The position numbers and the translations under genes were made by a program. Of a stretch of DNA of 64,000 bases, positions 1 to 8,876 are shown in pieces; the stretch's first letter is position 1; each line of letters begins with the position of its first letter. Source of the stretch: Serratia marcescens (GTDB taxonomy: Bacteria > Pseudomonadota > Gammaproteobacteria > Enterobacterales > Enterobacteriaceae); NCBI RefSeq assembly GCF_029846115.1, contig NZ_JARVZZ010000001.1, positions 2,480,001 to 2,544,000 on the forward strand, given 5' to 3'. A model generated the notes under the pieces. It did not search any database, was not told the DNA's origin, and saw nothing but the letters and a program-made list of their open reading frames with translations.

Positions 1-431
1 AAGCCACGATGCGCTATCTGATCAGCCATCTGGGCGAGGCGGTGAAGCTGCGTTTGCAGGCGCTGACCGATAACAGCCCGGCGGCGCGGCTGCAGGCGAT
101 CGTCGCCGGCAACTTCGACGACAGCCAGATCAACAGCGCGGCGATGAAGACCTGGCTGGCCTTTTGGGCCAGCAGTCTGCACCAACCGCAGCTCAACCGG
201 CTGCAGCAGGTGAACGGCCGCCGGCTCTATTCCAACCTGTGCGCCGAGTTTCGCCGCGTCATGCCGCAGCCGCAGGCGCGGTTGGCGGCCAAGGGGCTGG
301 CGGCGCTGATCGACGGACTGTGGCTGCGCAGCGCGCTGCGCGGCTCGGCGTTCAATCAGGCGCAGGCGCTGGCGCTCACGACCGAATACATCACGTTCCA
401 ACTCCGGGGGCAGACGCCGCCCGGAGGATAA
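1..431 (+). CDS. betI: BetI, choline-responsive TetR-family repressor (3' part only)
   Basis: The reading frame is open to the left window edge, so only about the last 143 residues are present; full BetI is about 195 residues. The DNA-binding helix-turn-helix is therefore outside the window and what remains is the ligand-sensing C-terminal domain, including the family-typical stretch [15 protein letters not shown]. BetI represses the bet genes and is relieved by choline. It ends 14 bp before betB, consistent with a betI-betB-betA operon. The ATG at 9 is an internal methionine, not the start. Assignment rests on the C-terminal sequence and on the neighbours. Confidence 0.9.
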   Translation, partial: ATMRYLISHLGEAVKLRLQALTDNSPAARLQAIVAGNFDDSQINSAAMKTWLAFWASSLHQPQLNRLQQVNGRRLYSNLCAEFRRVMPQPQARLAAKGLAALIDGLWLRSALRGSAFNQAQALALTTEYITFQLRGQTPPGG

Positions 432-445
432 CCCAAGGAGATCCT

Positions 446-1918
446 ATGTCCCGTTTTGGCTTGCAGAAGCTCTATATTCATGGCGCCTATGTAGACAGCA
501 CCGCTGGAAAAACCTTCAACGCCATTAACCCGGCGAACGGCGAAGTTCTGGCTGAAGTCCAGTCCGCCGGCGCTGAAGACGTCGATCGTGCGGTGGCCAG
601 CGCGGCCAGCGGGCAGAAGGTGTGGGCGGCGATGACGGCGATGGCGCGTTCGCGTATCCTGCGTCGCGCGGTGGATATTCTGCGCGAGCGCAACGATGAA
701 CTGGCGGCGCTGGAAACGCTGGATACCGGCAAAGCGATGTCGGAAACCACCGCGGTGGATATCGTTACCGGCGCCGACGTGCTGGAGTATTACGCCGGCC
801 TGATCCCGGCCATTGAAGGCGAACAGATCCCACTGCGCGAAACCTCATTCGTTTACACCCGCCGCGAACCGCTGGGCGTGGTGGCCGGCATCGGCGCCTG
901 GAACTACCCGATTCAAATCGCGCTGTGGAAGTCCGCGCCGGCGCTGGCGGCGGGCAACGCGATGATCTTCAAACCGAGTGAAGTCACCTCGCTGACGGCG
1001 TTGAAGCTGGCGGAAATTTACACCGAAGCCGGCCTGCCGGACGGCGTTTTCAACGTGGTGACCGGCAGCGGCGCGGAAGTGGGGCAGTACCTGACCGACC
1101 ATCCGGGCATCGCCAAAGTCTCTTTCACCGGCGGGGTGAAAACCGGCAAGAAGGTAATGGCCAACGCGTCGGGGTCGACGCTGAAAGAAGTCACTATGGA
1201 GCTGGGCGGCAAGTCACCGCTGATTATTTTCGACGACGCCGATCTGGATCGCGCCGCCGATATCGCCATGATGGCCAACTTCTACAGCGCCGGCCAGGTG
1301 TGCACCAATGGCACCCGCGTCTTCGTGCCGGAGGCGCTGCAGGCGCAGTTTGAGGCGAAAATCCTCGAGCGCGTGAAGCGTATTCGCCTCGGCGATCCGA
1401 CCGATCCGCAGACCAACTTTGGGCCGCTGGTCAGCTTCGCGCACATGGAGTCGGTGCTGCGCTTTATCGAGAGCGGCAAGAACAGCGGCGCGCGCCTGCT
1501 GTGCGGCGGCGAACGCGTCACCCACGGTGAATTCGGCAAAGGCGCTTATGTGGCGCCGACGGTATTCAGCGACTGCCGCGACGACATGGAAATCGTGCGC
1601 GAGGAGATCTTCGGGCCGGTGATGAGCATTCTCCGCTACCAGAGCGAAGAGGAAGTGGTGCGCCGCGCCAACGACACCACCTTCGGCCTGGCCGCGGGCG
1701 TGGTGACCAACGATCTGGCACGCGCGCACCGCGTGATCCATCAGTTGGAAGCCGGCATTTGCTGGATCAACACCTGGGGCGAGTCGGCGGCGGAAATGCC
1801 GGTCGGCGGCTACAAGCAGTCCGGCGTCGGCCGCGAGAACGGCCTGACGACGCTGGAACACTACACCCAGATCAAATCGGTGCAGGTTGAGCTGGGCGAA
1901 TACGCCTCGGTATTTTAA
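446..1918 (+). CDS. betB: Betaine aldehyde dehydrogenase BetB
   Basis: This 490-residue enzyme oxidises betaine aldehyde to the osmoprotectant glycine betaine with NAD(P)+ in the cytoplasm. The start at 446 is chosen because AAGGAG lies at 435-440 and because it gives exactly the E. coli BetB length; the frame stays open further upstream, but that part overlaps betI. The aldehyde dehydrogenase signatures are intact: Glu252 in MELGGKS and the catalytic Cys286 in GQVCTNGTR. It is transcribed with betI upstream and betA downstream, although 224 bp containing a large palindromic repeat separate it from betA. Confidence 0.97.
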   Translation: MSRFGLQKLYIHGAYVDSTAGKTFNAINPANGEVLAEVQSAGAEDVDRAVASAASGQKVWAAMTAMARSRILRRAVDILRERNDELAALETLDTGKAMSETTAVDIVTGADVLEYYAGLIPAIEGEQIPLRETSFVYTRREPLGVVAGIGAWNYPIQIALWKSAPALAAGNAMIFKPSEVTSLTALKLAEIYTEAGLPDGVFNVVTGSGAEVGQYLTDHPGIAKVSFTGGVKTGKKVMANASGSTLKEVTMELGGKSPLIIFDDADLDRAADIAMMANFYSAGQVCTNGTRVFVPEALQAQFEAKILERVKRIRLGDPTDPQTNFGPLVSFAHMESVLRFIESGKNSGARLLCGGERVTHGEFGKGAYVAPTVFSDCRDDMEIVREEIFGPVMSILRYQSEEEVVRRANDTTFGLAAGVVTNDLARAHRVIHQLEAGICWINTWGESAAEMPVGGYKQSGVGRENGLTTLEHYTQIKSVQVELGEYASVF

Positions 1919-1919
1919 C

Positions 1920-2046
1920 TATCCCCGTCGTCTTTCAAGCTACAGCGTTGTTGGCTGCGAGCGCAGACCCCAGTCACTTACTTGAGTAAGCTCCTGGGGC
2001 TCTGCGCCCTTGCCGCCTAGCTGTAACTCGAAATCCATAGGGGATA
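1920..2046. repeat. Enterobacterial long palindromic repeat (YPAL-like) between betB and betA
   Basis: The element is bounded by inverted ends TATCCCC and GGGGATA. Its core is CCCCAG-tca-CTTAC-ttga-GTAAG-ctc-CTGGGG, flanked by GCGCAGA and TCTGCGC, so the whole 127 bp can fold into one long imperfect hairpin. The sequence resembles the palindromic repeats scattered through Yersinia and Serratia genomes (called YPAL in Yersinia); that match is from memory. Its place inside the bet operon suggests an effect on betA mRNA level or stability. Confidence 0.75.
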
Positions 2047-2142
2047 TATCTTTTTTGCATCCAAAACTGCCTTGATATATTCAGCATGCGGAATTCAAGC
2101 CATTCGCATCATCCAGGCATACGAATATTTAGGAGATAATGA

Positions 2143-3810
2143 ATGGAATTTGACTACATCATTATCGGTGCCGGTTCCGCCGGCAACGTGTTAGCCACCC
2201 GATTGACCGAAGACGCCGACGTCAGCGTGCTGCTGCTGGAAGCCGGCGGCCCAGATTACCGGATGGATTTCCGTACCCAGATGCCGGCCGCGCTGGCGTT
2301 TCCGCTGCAGGGCCGCCGCTATAACTGGGCGTATGAAACCGATCCTGAGCCGCACATGAACAACCGCCGGATGGAATGTGGCCGTGGCAAAGGGCTGGGC
2401 GGTTCGTCCCTGATCAACGGCATGTGTTACATTCGCGGCAACGCGATGGACTTCGATAACTGGGCCAAGGCGCCGGGTCTGGAAGACTGGACCTATCTGG
2501 ACTGCCTGCCGTATTTCCGCAAGGCGGAAACGCGCGATATCGGCCCGAATGATTACCACGGCGGCGAGGGCCCGGTGAGTGTCACCACGCCGAAAGCCGG
2601 TAACAACGAACTGTTCCACGCCATGGTAGAAGCCGGCGTGCAGGCGGGTTACCCGCGCACCGACGATCTGAACGGTTACCAACAAGAAGGCTTCGGCCCG
2701 ATGGATCGCACCGTGACGCCGAAAGGGCGCCGCGCCAGCACCGCCCGCGGTTATCTGGATCAGGCGCGTTCGCGGCCGAACCTGAAAATCGTTACCCATG
2801 CGTTGACCGACCATATCGTGTTCGACGGCAAGCGTGCGGTGGGCGTCAACTATTTGCAGGGCGACAGTAATCAGCTGACCCACGCCAAAGCGCGGCGCGA
2901 AGTGCTGCTGTGCGCCGGCGCCATCGCCTCACCGCAGATCCTGCAGCGTTCGGGCGTTGGCCCGGCGGCGCTGCTGAACAGCCTGGATATCAAGGTGGTG
3001 CACGATCTGCCGGGCGTCGGGGAAAACTTGCAGGATCACCTGGAGATGTACCTGCAGTACGCCTGTAAGAAACCGGTGTCGCTGTACCCGGCGCTGCAAT
3101 GGTTCAACCAGCCGAAGATCGGCGCGGAATGGCTGTTCAACGGTACCGGCGTCGGCGCCAGCAACCAGTTCGAGGCCGGCGGTTTCATCCGCAGCCGTGC
3201 AGAGTTCGCCTGGCCGAACATTCAGTATCACTTCCTGCCGGTGGCGATTAATTACAACGGCAGCAACGCGGTCAAAGAGCACGGCTTCCAGGCGCACGTC
3301 GGCTCGATGCGTTCGCCGAGCCGCGGCCGGGTGCAGGTAAAATCGAAAGATCCGCGCCAGCACCCGAGCATTCTGTTCAACTACATGGCGACCGAACAGG
3401 ACTGGCAGGAGTTCCGCGACGCTATTCGCATCACGCGCGAGATCATGGCGCAGCCGGCTTTGGACGAATACCGTGGCCGCGAGATAAGCCCGGGGCCGGA
3501 GGTGCAGACCGACGAACAGCTAGACGCTTTCGTGCGCGAGCACGCCGAAACCGCCTTCCACCCGTCCTGCTCGTGCAAGATGGGCGAGGATGAGATGGCG
3601 GTGGTCGATGGGCAGGGCCGGGTGCACGGCATGGAAGGATTGCGGGTGGTGGATGCGTCGATCATGCCGCTGATCATCACCGGCAACCTGAACGCCACCA
3701 CCATCATGATCGCCGAGAAGTTAGCCGATCGCATTCGCCAGCGCGCGCCGCTGCCGCGTAGCGCCGCCGACTATTACGTCGCCGGCGATGCGCCGGTGCG
3801 CAAGCAGTAA
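2143..3810 (+). CDS. betA: Choline dehydrogenase BetA
   Basis: BetA is a 555-residue FAD-dependent GMC oxidoreductase. It oxidises choline to betaine aldehyde at the membrane, feeding electrons to the respiratory chain, and can also take the aldehyde further. Visible features are the N-terminal dinucleotide-binding motif [10 protein letters not shown] (residues 5-14), the GMC signature [15 protein letters not shown] near residues 80-95, and the C-terminal active-site segment [10 protein letters not shown] with the expected catalytic His473. Length agrees with E. coli BetA. It completes the choline-to-betaine pathway with BetB. A GGAG-type ribosome site precedes the ATG. Confidence 0.97.
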   Translation: MEFDYIIIGAGSAGNVLATRLTEDADVSVLLLEAGGPDYRMDFRTQMPAALAFPLQGRRYNWAYETDPEPHMNNRRMECGRGKGLGGSSLINGMCYIRGNAMDFDNWAKAPGLEDWTYLDCLPYFRKAETRDIGPNDYHGGEGPVSVTTPKAGNNELFHAMVEAGVQAGYPRTDDLNGYQQEGFGPMDRTVTPKGRRASTARGYLDQARSRPNLKIVTHALTDHIVFDGKRAVGVNYLQGDSNQLTHAKARREVLLCAGAIASPQILQRSGVGPAALLNSLDIKVVHDLPGVGENLQDHLEMYLQYACKKPVSLYPALQWFNQPKIGAEWLFNGTGVGASNQFEAGGFIRSRAEFAWPNIQYHFLPVAINYNGSNAVKEHGFQAHVGSMRSPSRGRVQVKSKDPRQHPSILFNYMATEQDWQEFRDAIRITREIMAQPALDEYRGREISPGPEVQTDEQLDAFVREHAETAFHPSCSCKMGEDEMAVVDGQGRVHGMEGLRVVDASIMPLIITGNLNATTIMIAEKLADRIRQRAPLPRSAADYYVAGDAPVRKQ

Positions 3811-3818
3811 CCGACACG

Positions 3819-3907
3819 CCCTCTCGCCGTTGAGGGGGAGGGCCGCCGTAGCAAGCAACCCCTCTCCATATGCTCTTCCCCAAGGCGAGGGGGCAACTCT
3901 TTTTTAT
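3819..3907. terminator. Possible terminator between convergent betA and the glutamate-synthase-like gene
   Basis: CCCTCTCGCC at 3819-3828 pairs with GGCGAGGGGG at 3884-3893 (one mismatch), with other C/G-rich runs in between, followed on the + strand by a T-rich tract at 3900-3907. The long, branched loop makes this a weaker call than a simple hairpin. Confidence 0.45.
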
Positions 3908-3918
3908 TCCTTATCCCA

Positions 3919-5544
3919 TCATGCCGCCGGCAGCGAGATCGCCTGATCGAAACTGGTGGGCGTCGCCATACGCCACATGCGGGCATAGAACTCGCTTTTG
4001 ATCTCCGGCTGCAGCAGCGCCCCCGGCTCCAGGTAGTAATAGATATCGGCGTACACCTTGATCTCGGTCGGCGTGATGCGGCGCAGCATATGGTGTGAGG
4101 TCAGCTGTTCCGGGCGGCTGACGCCGGCCGCCGCCAGCATGTCTGCCAGCGCTTTCACCGTATTCTGATGGAAGTGGTAGACGCGTTCCGCCTTGTTCGG
4201 CACTACAAGCGCTTTCTGTCGTAGCGGATCTTGCGTCGCCACGCCGGTTGGGCAGTGGTTGGTGTGGCAGCTTTGCGACTGGATGCAGCCGACGGCGAAC
4301 ATAAAGCCGCGCGCCGAGTTCACCCAGTCAGCGCCGAGCACCAGCACGCTGGCGATATCGAAGGCGCTGATGATCTTGCCGCTGGCGCCTATCTTGATTT
4401 GGTCGCGCAGGCCGCAGCCTACCAATGTGTTATGCACGAACAGCAGCCCTTCGCGCAGCGGCATGCCCATATAGTTGGAAAGCTCGAGCGGCGCGGCGCC
4501 GGTGCCGCCTTCCTTGCCGTCCACCACGATGAAATCCGGCAGGATGCGGGTGTGCAGCATCGCCTTGACGATGGCGACGAATTCCCACGGGTGGCCGATG
4601 CACAGCTTGAAACCGACCGGCTTACCGCCAGACAGTTCGCGCAGCTGCTGGATGAAATGCATCATTTCCAGCGGGGTGGTGAAGGCGCTGTGCGAGGCCG
4701 GCGAGATGCAATCGACCCCTTCCGGCACGCCGCGGGTGGCGGCGATTTCCGCATCCACCTTCTTCGCCGGCAGAATGCCGCCGTGGCCGGGTTTGGCGCC
4801 TTGGCTGAGCTTGATTTCAATCATTTTCACCTGCGGGCTTTGCGCCTGTTCGGCAAAGCGCCGCGGATCGAAATGGCCGTCGGCGGTGCGGCAGCCGAAA
4901 TAGCCGCTGCCCAGCTCCCACACCAGATCGCCGTTGTTTTCGCGGTGATAGCGGCTGATGCTGCCCTCGCCGGTGTCGTGGTAGAAATTGCCCTTGGCCG
5001 CGCCGAGGTTGAGCGCGCGAATGGCGTTGGCGGAGAGCGCGCCGAAGCTCATGGCCGAGATGTTGAAGATCGACGCGGAGTAGGGCAGGCGGCAGTCGGC
5101 GCCGCCGATAGTGATGCGGAAACTGGTCGGGTCGGCGGCTTCCACCGGCCGCATGGAGTGGCCGATGCACTCATAGCCGGTCTGGTAGACGTCCAGCAGG
5201 GTGCCGAACGGCTTGTCGCCCATCTCGTTTTTCGCCCGGCGATACACCAGCGTGCGCTGGGTGCGTGAAAACGGGATCTCTTCATTATCCTGCTCGAGGA
5301 AATACTGGCGCAGTTCCGGGCGGATGAATTCGAAGAAGAAGCGCAGGCGGCCGATGATCGGGTAGTTGCGGCAGATGGCGTGACGTTGCTGCGTGAGATC
5401 ATAGATGCCCAGCACCATCAAGCCACCGCAGGCCAGGGCCGGCAGCCAGAACCACGGATGGTTGCGCATCATGATCAAGAAAACCAGGGTGAGCAAGATG
5501 CTCAGCACAAAGCAGGTGTAGCGGCTGAATAAGGACGACTTCAT
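3919..5544 (-). CDS. FMN-binding glutamate synthase family protein
   Basis: This 541-residue protein consists of two N-terminal hydrophobic segments (about residues 10-27 and 30-47) followed by a GltB-type FMN/synthase barrel. Recognisable pieces are ISAMSFGALSANAIRALN, the KLSQGAKPGHGGILP motif, VDGKEGGTGAAP and the Cys-rich segment CIQSQSCHTNHCPTGVAT, typical of the glutamate synthase central region. It lacks the amidotransferase domain, so it is not a complete glutamate synthase, and its electron donor and substrate are unknown. The start is supported by AGGAGA just upstream. No partner gene adjoins it. Confidence 0.88.
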   Translation of the reverse strand: MKSSLFSRYTCFVLSILLTLVFLIMMRNHPWFWLPALACGGLMVLGIYDLTQQRHAICRNYPIIGRLRFFFEFIRPELRQYFLEQDNEEIPFSRTQRTLVYRRAKNEMGDKPFGTLLDVYQTGYECIGHSMRPVEAADPTSFRITIGGADCRLPYSASIFNISAMSFGALSANAIRALNLGAAKGNFYHDTGEGSISRYHRENNGDLVWELGSGYFGCRTADGHFDPRRFAEQAQSPQVKMIEIKLSQGAKPGHGGILPAKKVDAEIAATRGVPEGVDCISPASHSAFTTPLEMMHFIQQLRELSGGKPVGFKLCIGHPWEFVAIVKAMLHTRILPDFIVVDGKEGGTGAAPLELSNYMGMPLREGLLFVHNTLVGCGLRDQIKIGASGKIISAFDIASVLVLGADWVNSARGFMFAVGCIQSQSCHTNHCPTGVATQDPLRQKALVVPNKAERVYHFHQNTVKALADMLAAAGVSRPEQLTSHHMLRRITPTEIKVYADIYYYLEPGALLQPEIKSEFYARMWRMATPTSFDQAISLPAA

Positions 5545-5729
5545 AACATCTCCTGATGTTTATTTTAATCCACACGACATGACTCACGGATAATCCGTGT
5601 GCAAATCGTAACCAACAGGAGGAGATGTTGTGTGTCTGTTGCTGCTTTGTCGCTGGTTGTTACATTAATTTAACTTGGCGGGGGAGGGCTGGTTGCCGCG
5701 CGGCGTACCGCGCAACAAGCCAGGGCAGG

Positions 5730-6320
5730 TTATTTGCCGGCGACGAAGATGGTGCTCATGCTGCGCAGCCGCAGCTTTTTCATCGCGCTGTATTTCTGCG
5801 AAAAGATGGTTTTTGGGTGCGTGCCGCGTTTTTCGGCAATGTGCAACAGGCTGTCGCCGCGCAGCAGATTGAAGATCACGTCGCTTTCCGCCGGGCTGAG
5901 CTCGCGGGTTTTCTGCACTCTGATGCCGCCCGGTTCTTTGCTTTCCAGCAGCCGCTGGATTTTTTCCTGCAGCGAATAAAGCGGAATGCGGGTAGAGACC
6001 AACTCAACGGAAATCCCCAGGATCGACAACAGCTTCACCACGCGCTCGTCGTCATAGAACACCAGCAGACGCGTCTTGCTGTTGTACTGCTGGTGCAGGG
6101 ACACCAGGCTTTCGATCACGTTGACGCTCTGTTCCAGATTTTGCGAGGTGAAAATCAGCGCGATATCGTGCTTGGTGATCTTCTCTGCTTTGGCGCCGCC
6201 GTGCATGAAATCGGAAAACAGGCGGATATCGTACGCGCCGTAGTGTTTCTTCAGCAGCACCGACAGGCCAACATAGCTGTACTTACACTCACTAATCACA
6301 AGAACGTTGTTTTTAGACAT
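5730..6320 (-). CDS. LuxR-type regulator with degenerate receiver domain, fimbria-linked
   Basis: The protein has 196 residues. Residues about 5-115 have a response-regulator-like pattern, but the position expected to hold the phospho-accepting Asp is hydrophobic (Phe57 in DIALIFTS), so phosphorylation is unlikely. Residues about 139-190 form a LuxR/GerE helix-turn-helix (LSPAESDVIFNLLRGDSLLHIAEKRG... ending near KKLRLRS). It lies 21 bp after the EAL gene on the same strand, and the two are divergent from the fimbrial operon, a layout that suggests control of fimbriation. The exact regulon is inference. Confidence 0.82.
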   Translation of the reverse strand: MSKNNVLVISECKYSYVGLSVLLKKHYGAYDIRLFSDFMHGGAKAEKITKHDIALIFTSQNLEQSVNVIESLVSLHQQYNSKTRLLVFYDDERVVKLLSILGISVELVSTRIPLYSLQEKIQRLLESKEPGGIRVQKTRELSPAESDVIFNLLRGDSLLHIAEKRGTHPKTIFSQKYSAMKKLRLRSMSTIFVAGK

Positions 6321-6341
6321 AGGGCAAACACCAATACCGAG

Positions 6342-7058
6342 TTAAAAGTATTCAGCTGTAAGAAGCGAGTTCAAATCCTTGATGCTGGATTCCTTCCACA
6401 GCTTTCCCTGCAGTGCGTAATATGGCATTTCATCCAGCCATTTCTTGTGTTCGGGAGTTTCAACTCCTTCGATAATTACCTTGTAATGATTAAGGTAAAA
6501 AAAGCGCAGTAACGCGCGCATCAAGCCCTCGCCGCCGGACTTTTTCATGAAGTCCCAAAGCAGAAAACGGTCGAGCTTAACGAAGCGGAACTGGCTGTTG
6601 TACAACGCGGAGAAACCCGCATAGCCAGAACCAAAATCATCGAGCCAAAATGAATAACTATTCAATGACGGATCGCCGTGTACGCGATCTTTCACCAGCC
6701 GGGTTGAATTCTCGCTGATCTCAAAATGAATACAGCGCAGGGCATTAATTCTTTCGGCAAAGTGAGTATTCGCCAGCGATTGCAGGGAATAGTCGTCAAC
6801 ATTCAACGTGGCTATCACTTGGTTTTCATGAAACCAGTGTTTGTATTTATCGATCAGATTGATCTGATCCATCAAAATCTCAATCCGGGTGGCACTGTCG
6901 GCGTGACGAAAGAACTGTTCGGGAGAAAAATGGGCGTACTCACTATTAAACGTAAAGCGAGACAGACATTCAACGGCCAGCAATTGTCCCGATTTCGCGA
7001 ACATTGGCTGAAAAACATAATTAATGCCGTTATTTTTCTCTCTGAAAGAACTGCTCAT
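6342..7058 (-). CDS. EAL-domain c-di-GMP phosphodiesterase (MrkJ-like)
   Basis: A stand-alone 238-residue EAL domain with no sensor or GGDEF part. The name-giving triplet is ECL (residues 30-32), keeping the metal-binding Glu. Other catalytic motifs are readable in order: LNVDD, FEISEN, LDDFGSGYAGF, VKLDRF, IIEGVETPEH and a terminal QGKLW. These support an active cyclic-di-GMP phosphodiesterase. Klebsiella mrkJ is a similar small EAL protein next to type 3 fimbrial genes; the location here, divergent from a chaperone-usher operon, suggests the same role in lowering c-di-GMP and fimbrial expression. Confidence 0.85.
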   Translation of the reverse strand: MSSSFREKNNGINYVFQPMFAKSGQLLAVECLSRFTFNSEYAHFSPEQFFRHADSATRIEILMDQINLIDKYKHWFHENQVIATLNVDDYSLQSLANTHFAERINALRCIHFEISENSTRLVKDRVHGDPSLNSYSFWLDDFGSGYAGFSALYNSQFRFVKLDRFLLWDFMKKSGGEGLMRALLRFFYLNHYKVIIEGVETPEHKKWLDEMPYYALQGKLWKESSIKDLNSLLTAEYF

Positions 7059-7387
7059 TTCCCAATCCTTGGATTGATATTTAACTTGTTGATTTTAAAT
7101 GGTTAAAAAGAAAGTTACTCCGAGTTTATTGGTAAATTTCTTATTTAAAGCGTCAGGATGGCCGAAGCGTGTCGACAGACCATTTAACGCGTAATTCGTG
7201 CCAAAGTCCAAACGTCGCAATGTGTTACTAAATGTAAATATTCGGGATAATATTCTGATTTTCAGGCCTTAATGCAAAATCTTGAACTCTGCAGCTTTCC
7301 CAAACACAGATTATTCCTATTCATATGAATCGTCAACATCGATCGATAGGTATCCGCCGATAGTTTATTCCTATCAAGAGGGGCCTT

Positions 7388-7528
7388 ATGAATGTTTTAA
7401 ACGATTTAACATTAAGAATATGCTTAGTCTATATTTCGTCCGGCAATGAGTTCATCGAGGCAACGCTCCTTTTCAGCAAGGGAGTGCTATCGCTGAGTGT
7501 ATGCTCAGTGGCGGCAATATATATATAA
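7388..7528 (+). CDS. Possible 46-residue leader peptide upstream of the pilin gene
   Basis: An ATG ORF preceded by an AGAGGGG ribosome-binding-like stretch ends at a TAA (7526-7528) that sits in the loop of the hairpin 7505-7540, 44 bp before the pilin start. The predicted peptide is hydrophobic towards its end and resembles nothing I recognise. Position and ribosome site are the only evidence that it is translated; it may be chance. Confidence 0.3.
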   Translation: MNVLNDLTLRICLVYISSGNEFIEATLLFSKGVLSLSVCSVAAIYI

Positions 7529-7540
7529 GCCCGCCACTGA
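7505..7540 (+). promoter_or_regulatory. Stem-loop in the fimbrial operon 5' leader
   Basis: TCAGTGGCGG (7505-7514) and CCGCCACTGA (7531-7540) are perfect inverted repeats with a 16-nt AT-rich loop, 32 nt before the pilin ATG. A shorter alternative pairing (CTGAG at 7493-7497 with CTCAG at 7504-7508) would compete with it. It could stabilise the abundant pilin mRNA or act in attenuation. Confidence 0.65.
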
Positions 7541-7572
7541 ATCGATTATTTTATTGTTCTATGGAGCTGGAA

Positions 7573-8100
7573 ATGAAAAAAGTATTATTGCCTTTGGCCG
7601 CCCTGGTATTGTCTGCAACTGCTTCCAACGCAATGGCAGCAAACGGCAACGTTAAATTCACCGGTGAAATTGTACAGTCCACCTGTAAAGTTGTTGATAA
7701 AGACCAGAATAAAGAAGTTTACCTGGGTAAATATCCTACTACCGCTTTCCCAACTGCCGGTTCTACCAGCGGTGCTAAAGCTTTCGATATTAGCCTGGAG
7801 AAATGTGAAGCGGGTAACTACACCCTGCGTTTCGACGGTAACACCCCTGCGGGCCACCCAGAGCTGTTGGCTGTAACTGGCGGCGCGGCTGGCGTTGGCG
7901 TTGAAATTCTGGATAACAACGGCTCTACTCTGCCTATCTCTCAGGAAGTGGCTACCCCAGCTACCGTTACTGTTGCTGCTGATGGCGATAACCCAGGCGC
8001 TGCGACTTTCAACCTGCGCGCTCGTTACAAATCCTTCCAGGATCTGGTAACTGCCGGTCAGGCAAACTCTAACGCTACCTTCACCATCGAATACAAATAA
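7573..8100 (+). CDS. Major fimbrial subunit (type 1/type 3-like pilin)
   Basis: The pilin has 175 residues. The start at 7573 is chosen for its GGAG site at 7563-7566 and because it begins a clean signal peptide cleaved after ...SNAMA (residue 22). The mature protein has the pilin Cys pair (Cys38, Cys78), a Gly/Ala-rich beta-strand body and the terminal FTIEYK with penultimate Tyr, the donor-strand and chaperone-recognition end of chaperone-usher pilins. It is first in a four-gene operon of pilin, chaperone, usher and adhesin. The set could correspond to the fimABCD operon described in S. marcescens; I assign no symbol because the naming cannot be verified here. Confidence 0.92.
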   Translation: MKKVLLPLAALVLSATASNAMAANGNVKFTGEIVQSTCKVVDKDQNKEVYLGKYPTTAFPTAGSTSGAKAFDISLEKCEAGNYTLRFDGNTPAGHPELLAVTGGAAGVGVEILDNNGSTLPISQEVATPATVTVAADGDNPGAATFNLRARYKSFQDLVTAGQANSNATFTIEYK

Positions 8101-8166
8101 TTCGCTGGCAGGATAGATAGAGTTATTGGCCAAGGATGGCTAAATTTTGAGAGTTGAGACATTCCG

Positions 8167-8850
8167 ATGAAAAAAATTCTGACTGGTATTTTATTCGCAT
8201 TCTCTGTTAATGCCTTCGCAGGCATCCAGGTTGATGCGACGCGTGTCATCTATAACAGTGCAAGTAAATCCGCATCGCTCTCAATCAGCAATGACAGCGA
8301 CGATACCTACATGGTGCAAACCTGGCTGGATACTGGCGATGCAAGCCAGATGCCTAAGAATTTGCCGATCGTGGTGACGCCACCCATTTTGAAGCTGGCT
8401 GCCAAGAAAGACGCTATTTTGCGTTTTATCTATTCCGGCAGCGGTTTGCCGCAGGACAGAGAATCTCTGCTCTGGGTCAACGTACAGGAAATTCCGCCAA
8501 CGCCTAAGCAAGATAACGTGCTGCAGGTGGCGATCCGTACCCGTATCAAACTGTTCTATCGCCCAGATTCGTTGAAAACCAACCTGCAACAGCAGGCGGA
8601 AGCGCTGAAGTGGAAGCGCCAGGGCGGCAATTTAGTCGTGACTAACGATGGCCCGCTGTTCGTCACGCTGGGCGTGTTGAACCTGAAGAGCGGTGGCAAG
8701 AGCTGGAAAGTGAACGCCGACATGGTCAAGCCACACGACAGCCTGCGTATCTCCCTGCCTCAGGGCGCGCAATCAGCCAACAATATGTCGTTTACCTATA
8801 TCAACGACTATGGCGGTCACACCGAGATTAAAAACGTCGCACTGAATTGA
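8167..8850 (+). CDS. Periplasmic fimbrial chaperone (PapD/FimC family)
   Basis: The protein has 227 residues with a short signal peptide ending near AFA|GIQVD. The N-terminal immunoglobulin-like domain contains the subunit-binding G1 region (LLWVNVQEIPP) and the conserved IRTRIKLFYRP segment that bridges to domain 2. Its role is to cap and fold pilin subunits in the periplasm and hand them to the usher. It lies 66 bp after the pilin gene and 26 bp before the usher start. Confidence 0.94.
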   Translation: MKKILTGILFAFSVNAFAGIQVDATRVIYNSASKSASLSISNDSDDTYMVQTWLDTGDASQMPKNLPIVVTPPILKLAAKKDAILRFIYSGSGLPQDRESLLWVNVQEIPPTPKQDNVLQVAIRTRIKLFYRPDSLKTNLQQQAEALKWKRQGGNLVVTNDGPLFVTLGVLNLKSGGKSWKVNADMVKPHDSLRISLPQGAQSANNMSFTYINDYGGHTEIKNVALN

Positions 8851-8876
8851 TTGAAGCACTTCAAGGAATGAAAGAA

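Larger units (their letters stand above)
7059..7572. other. Intergenic control region of the divergent EAL-LuxR and fimbrial operons
   Basis: These 514 bp separate the EAL gene from the pilin start. They are AT-rich and hold the likely promoters of both operons. The only structures I can support are a 46-codon ORF at 7388-7528 and a 10-bp perfect stem at 7505-7540. I looked for long inverted repeats flanking an invertible promoter of the E. coli fimS kind and saw none. Confidence 0.6.

Noticed and set aside
164..445. A longer BetB start upstream at 164
   Set aside because: It overlaps betI in another frame and its translation is low-complexity Ala/Arg/Gly; the start at 446 has a ribosome site and gives the normal length.
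1214..1861. Long minus-strand ORFs inside betB, and similar long ORFs opposite betA, gsiA, gsiB, metG, maeA and ybiT
   Set aside because: They are antisense shadows caused by the GC-rich codon use of the real genes, with His/Arg/Gln-rich translations and no family resemblance.
7059..7572. An invertible fim switch (phase variation)
   Set aside because: I found no pair of inverted repeats flanking a promoter at a plausible distance and no fim recombinase gene nearby; the 10-bp repeat pair present is a hairpin only 36 bp long.
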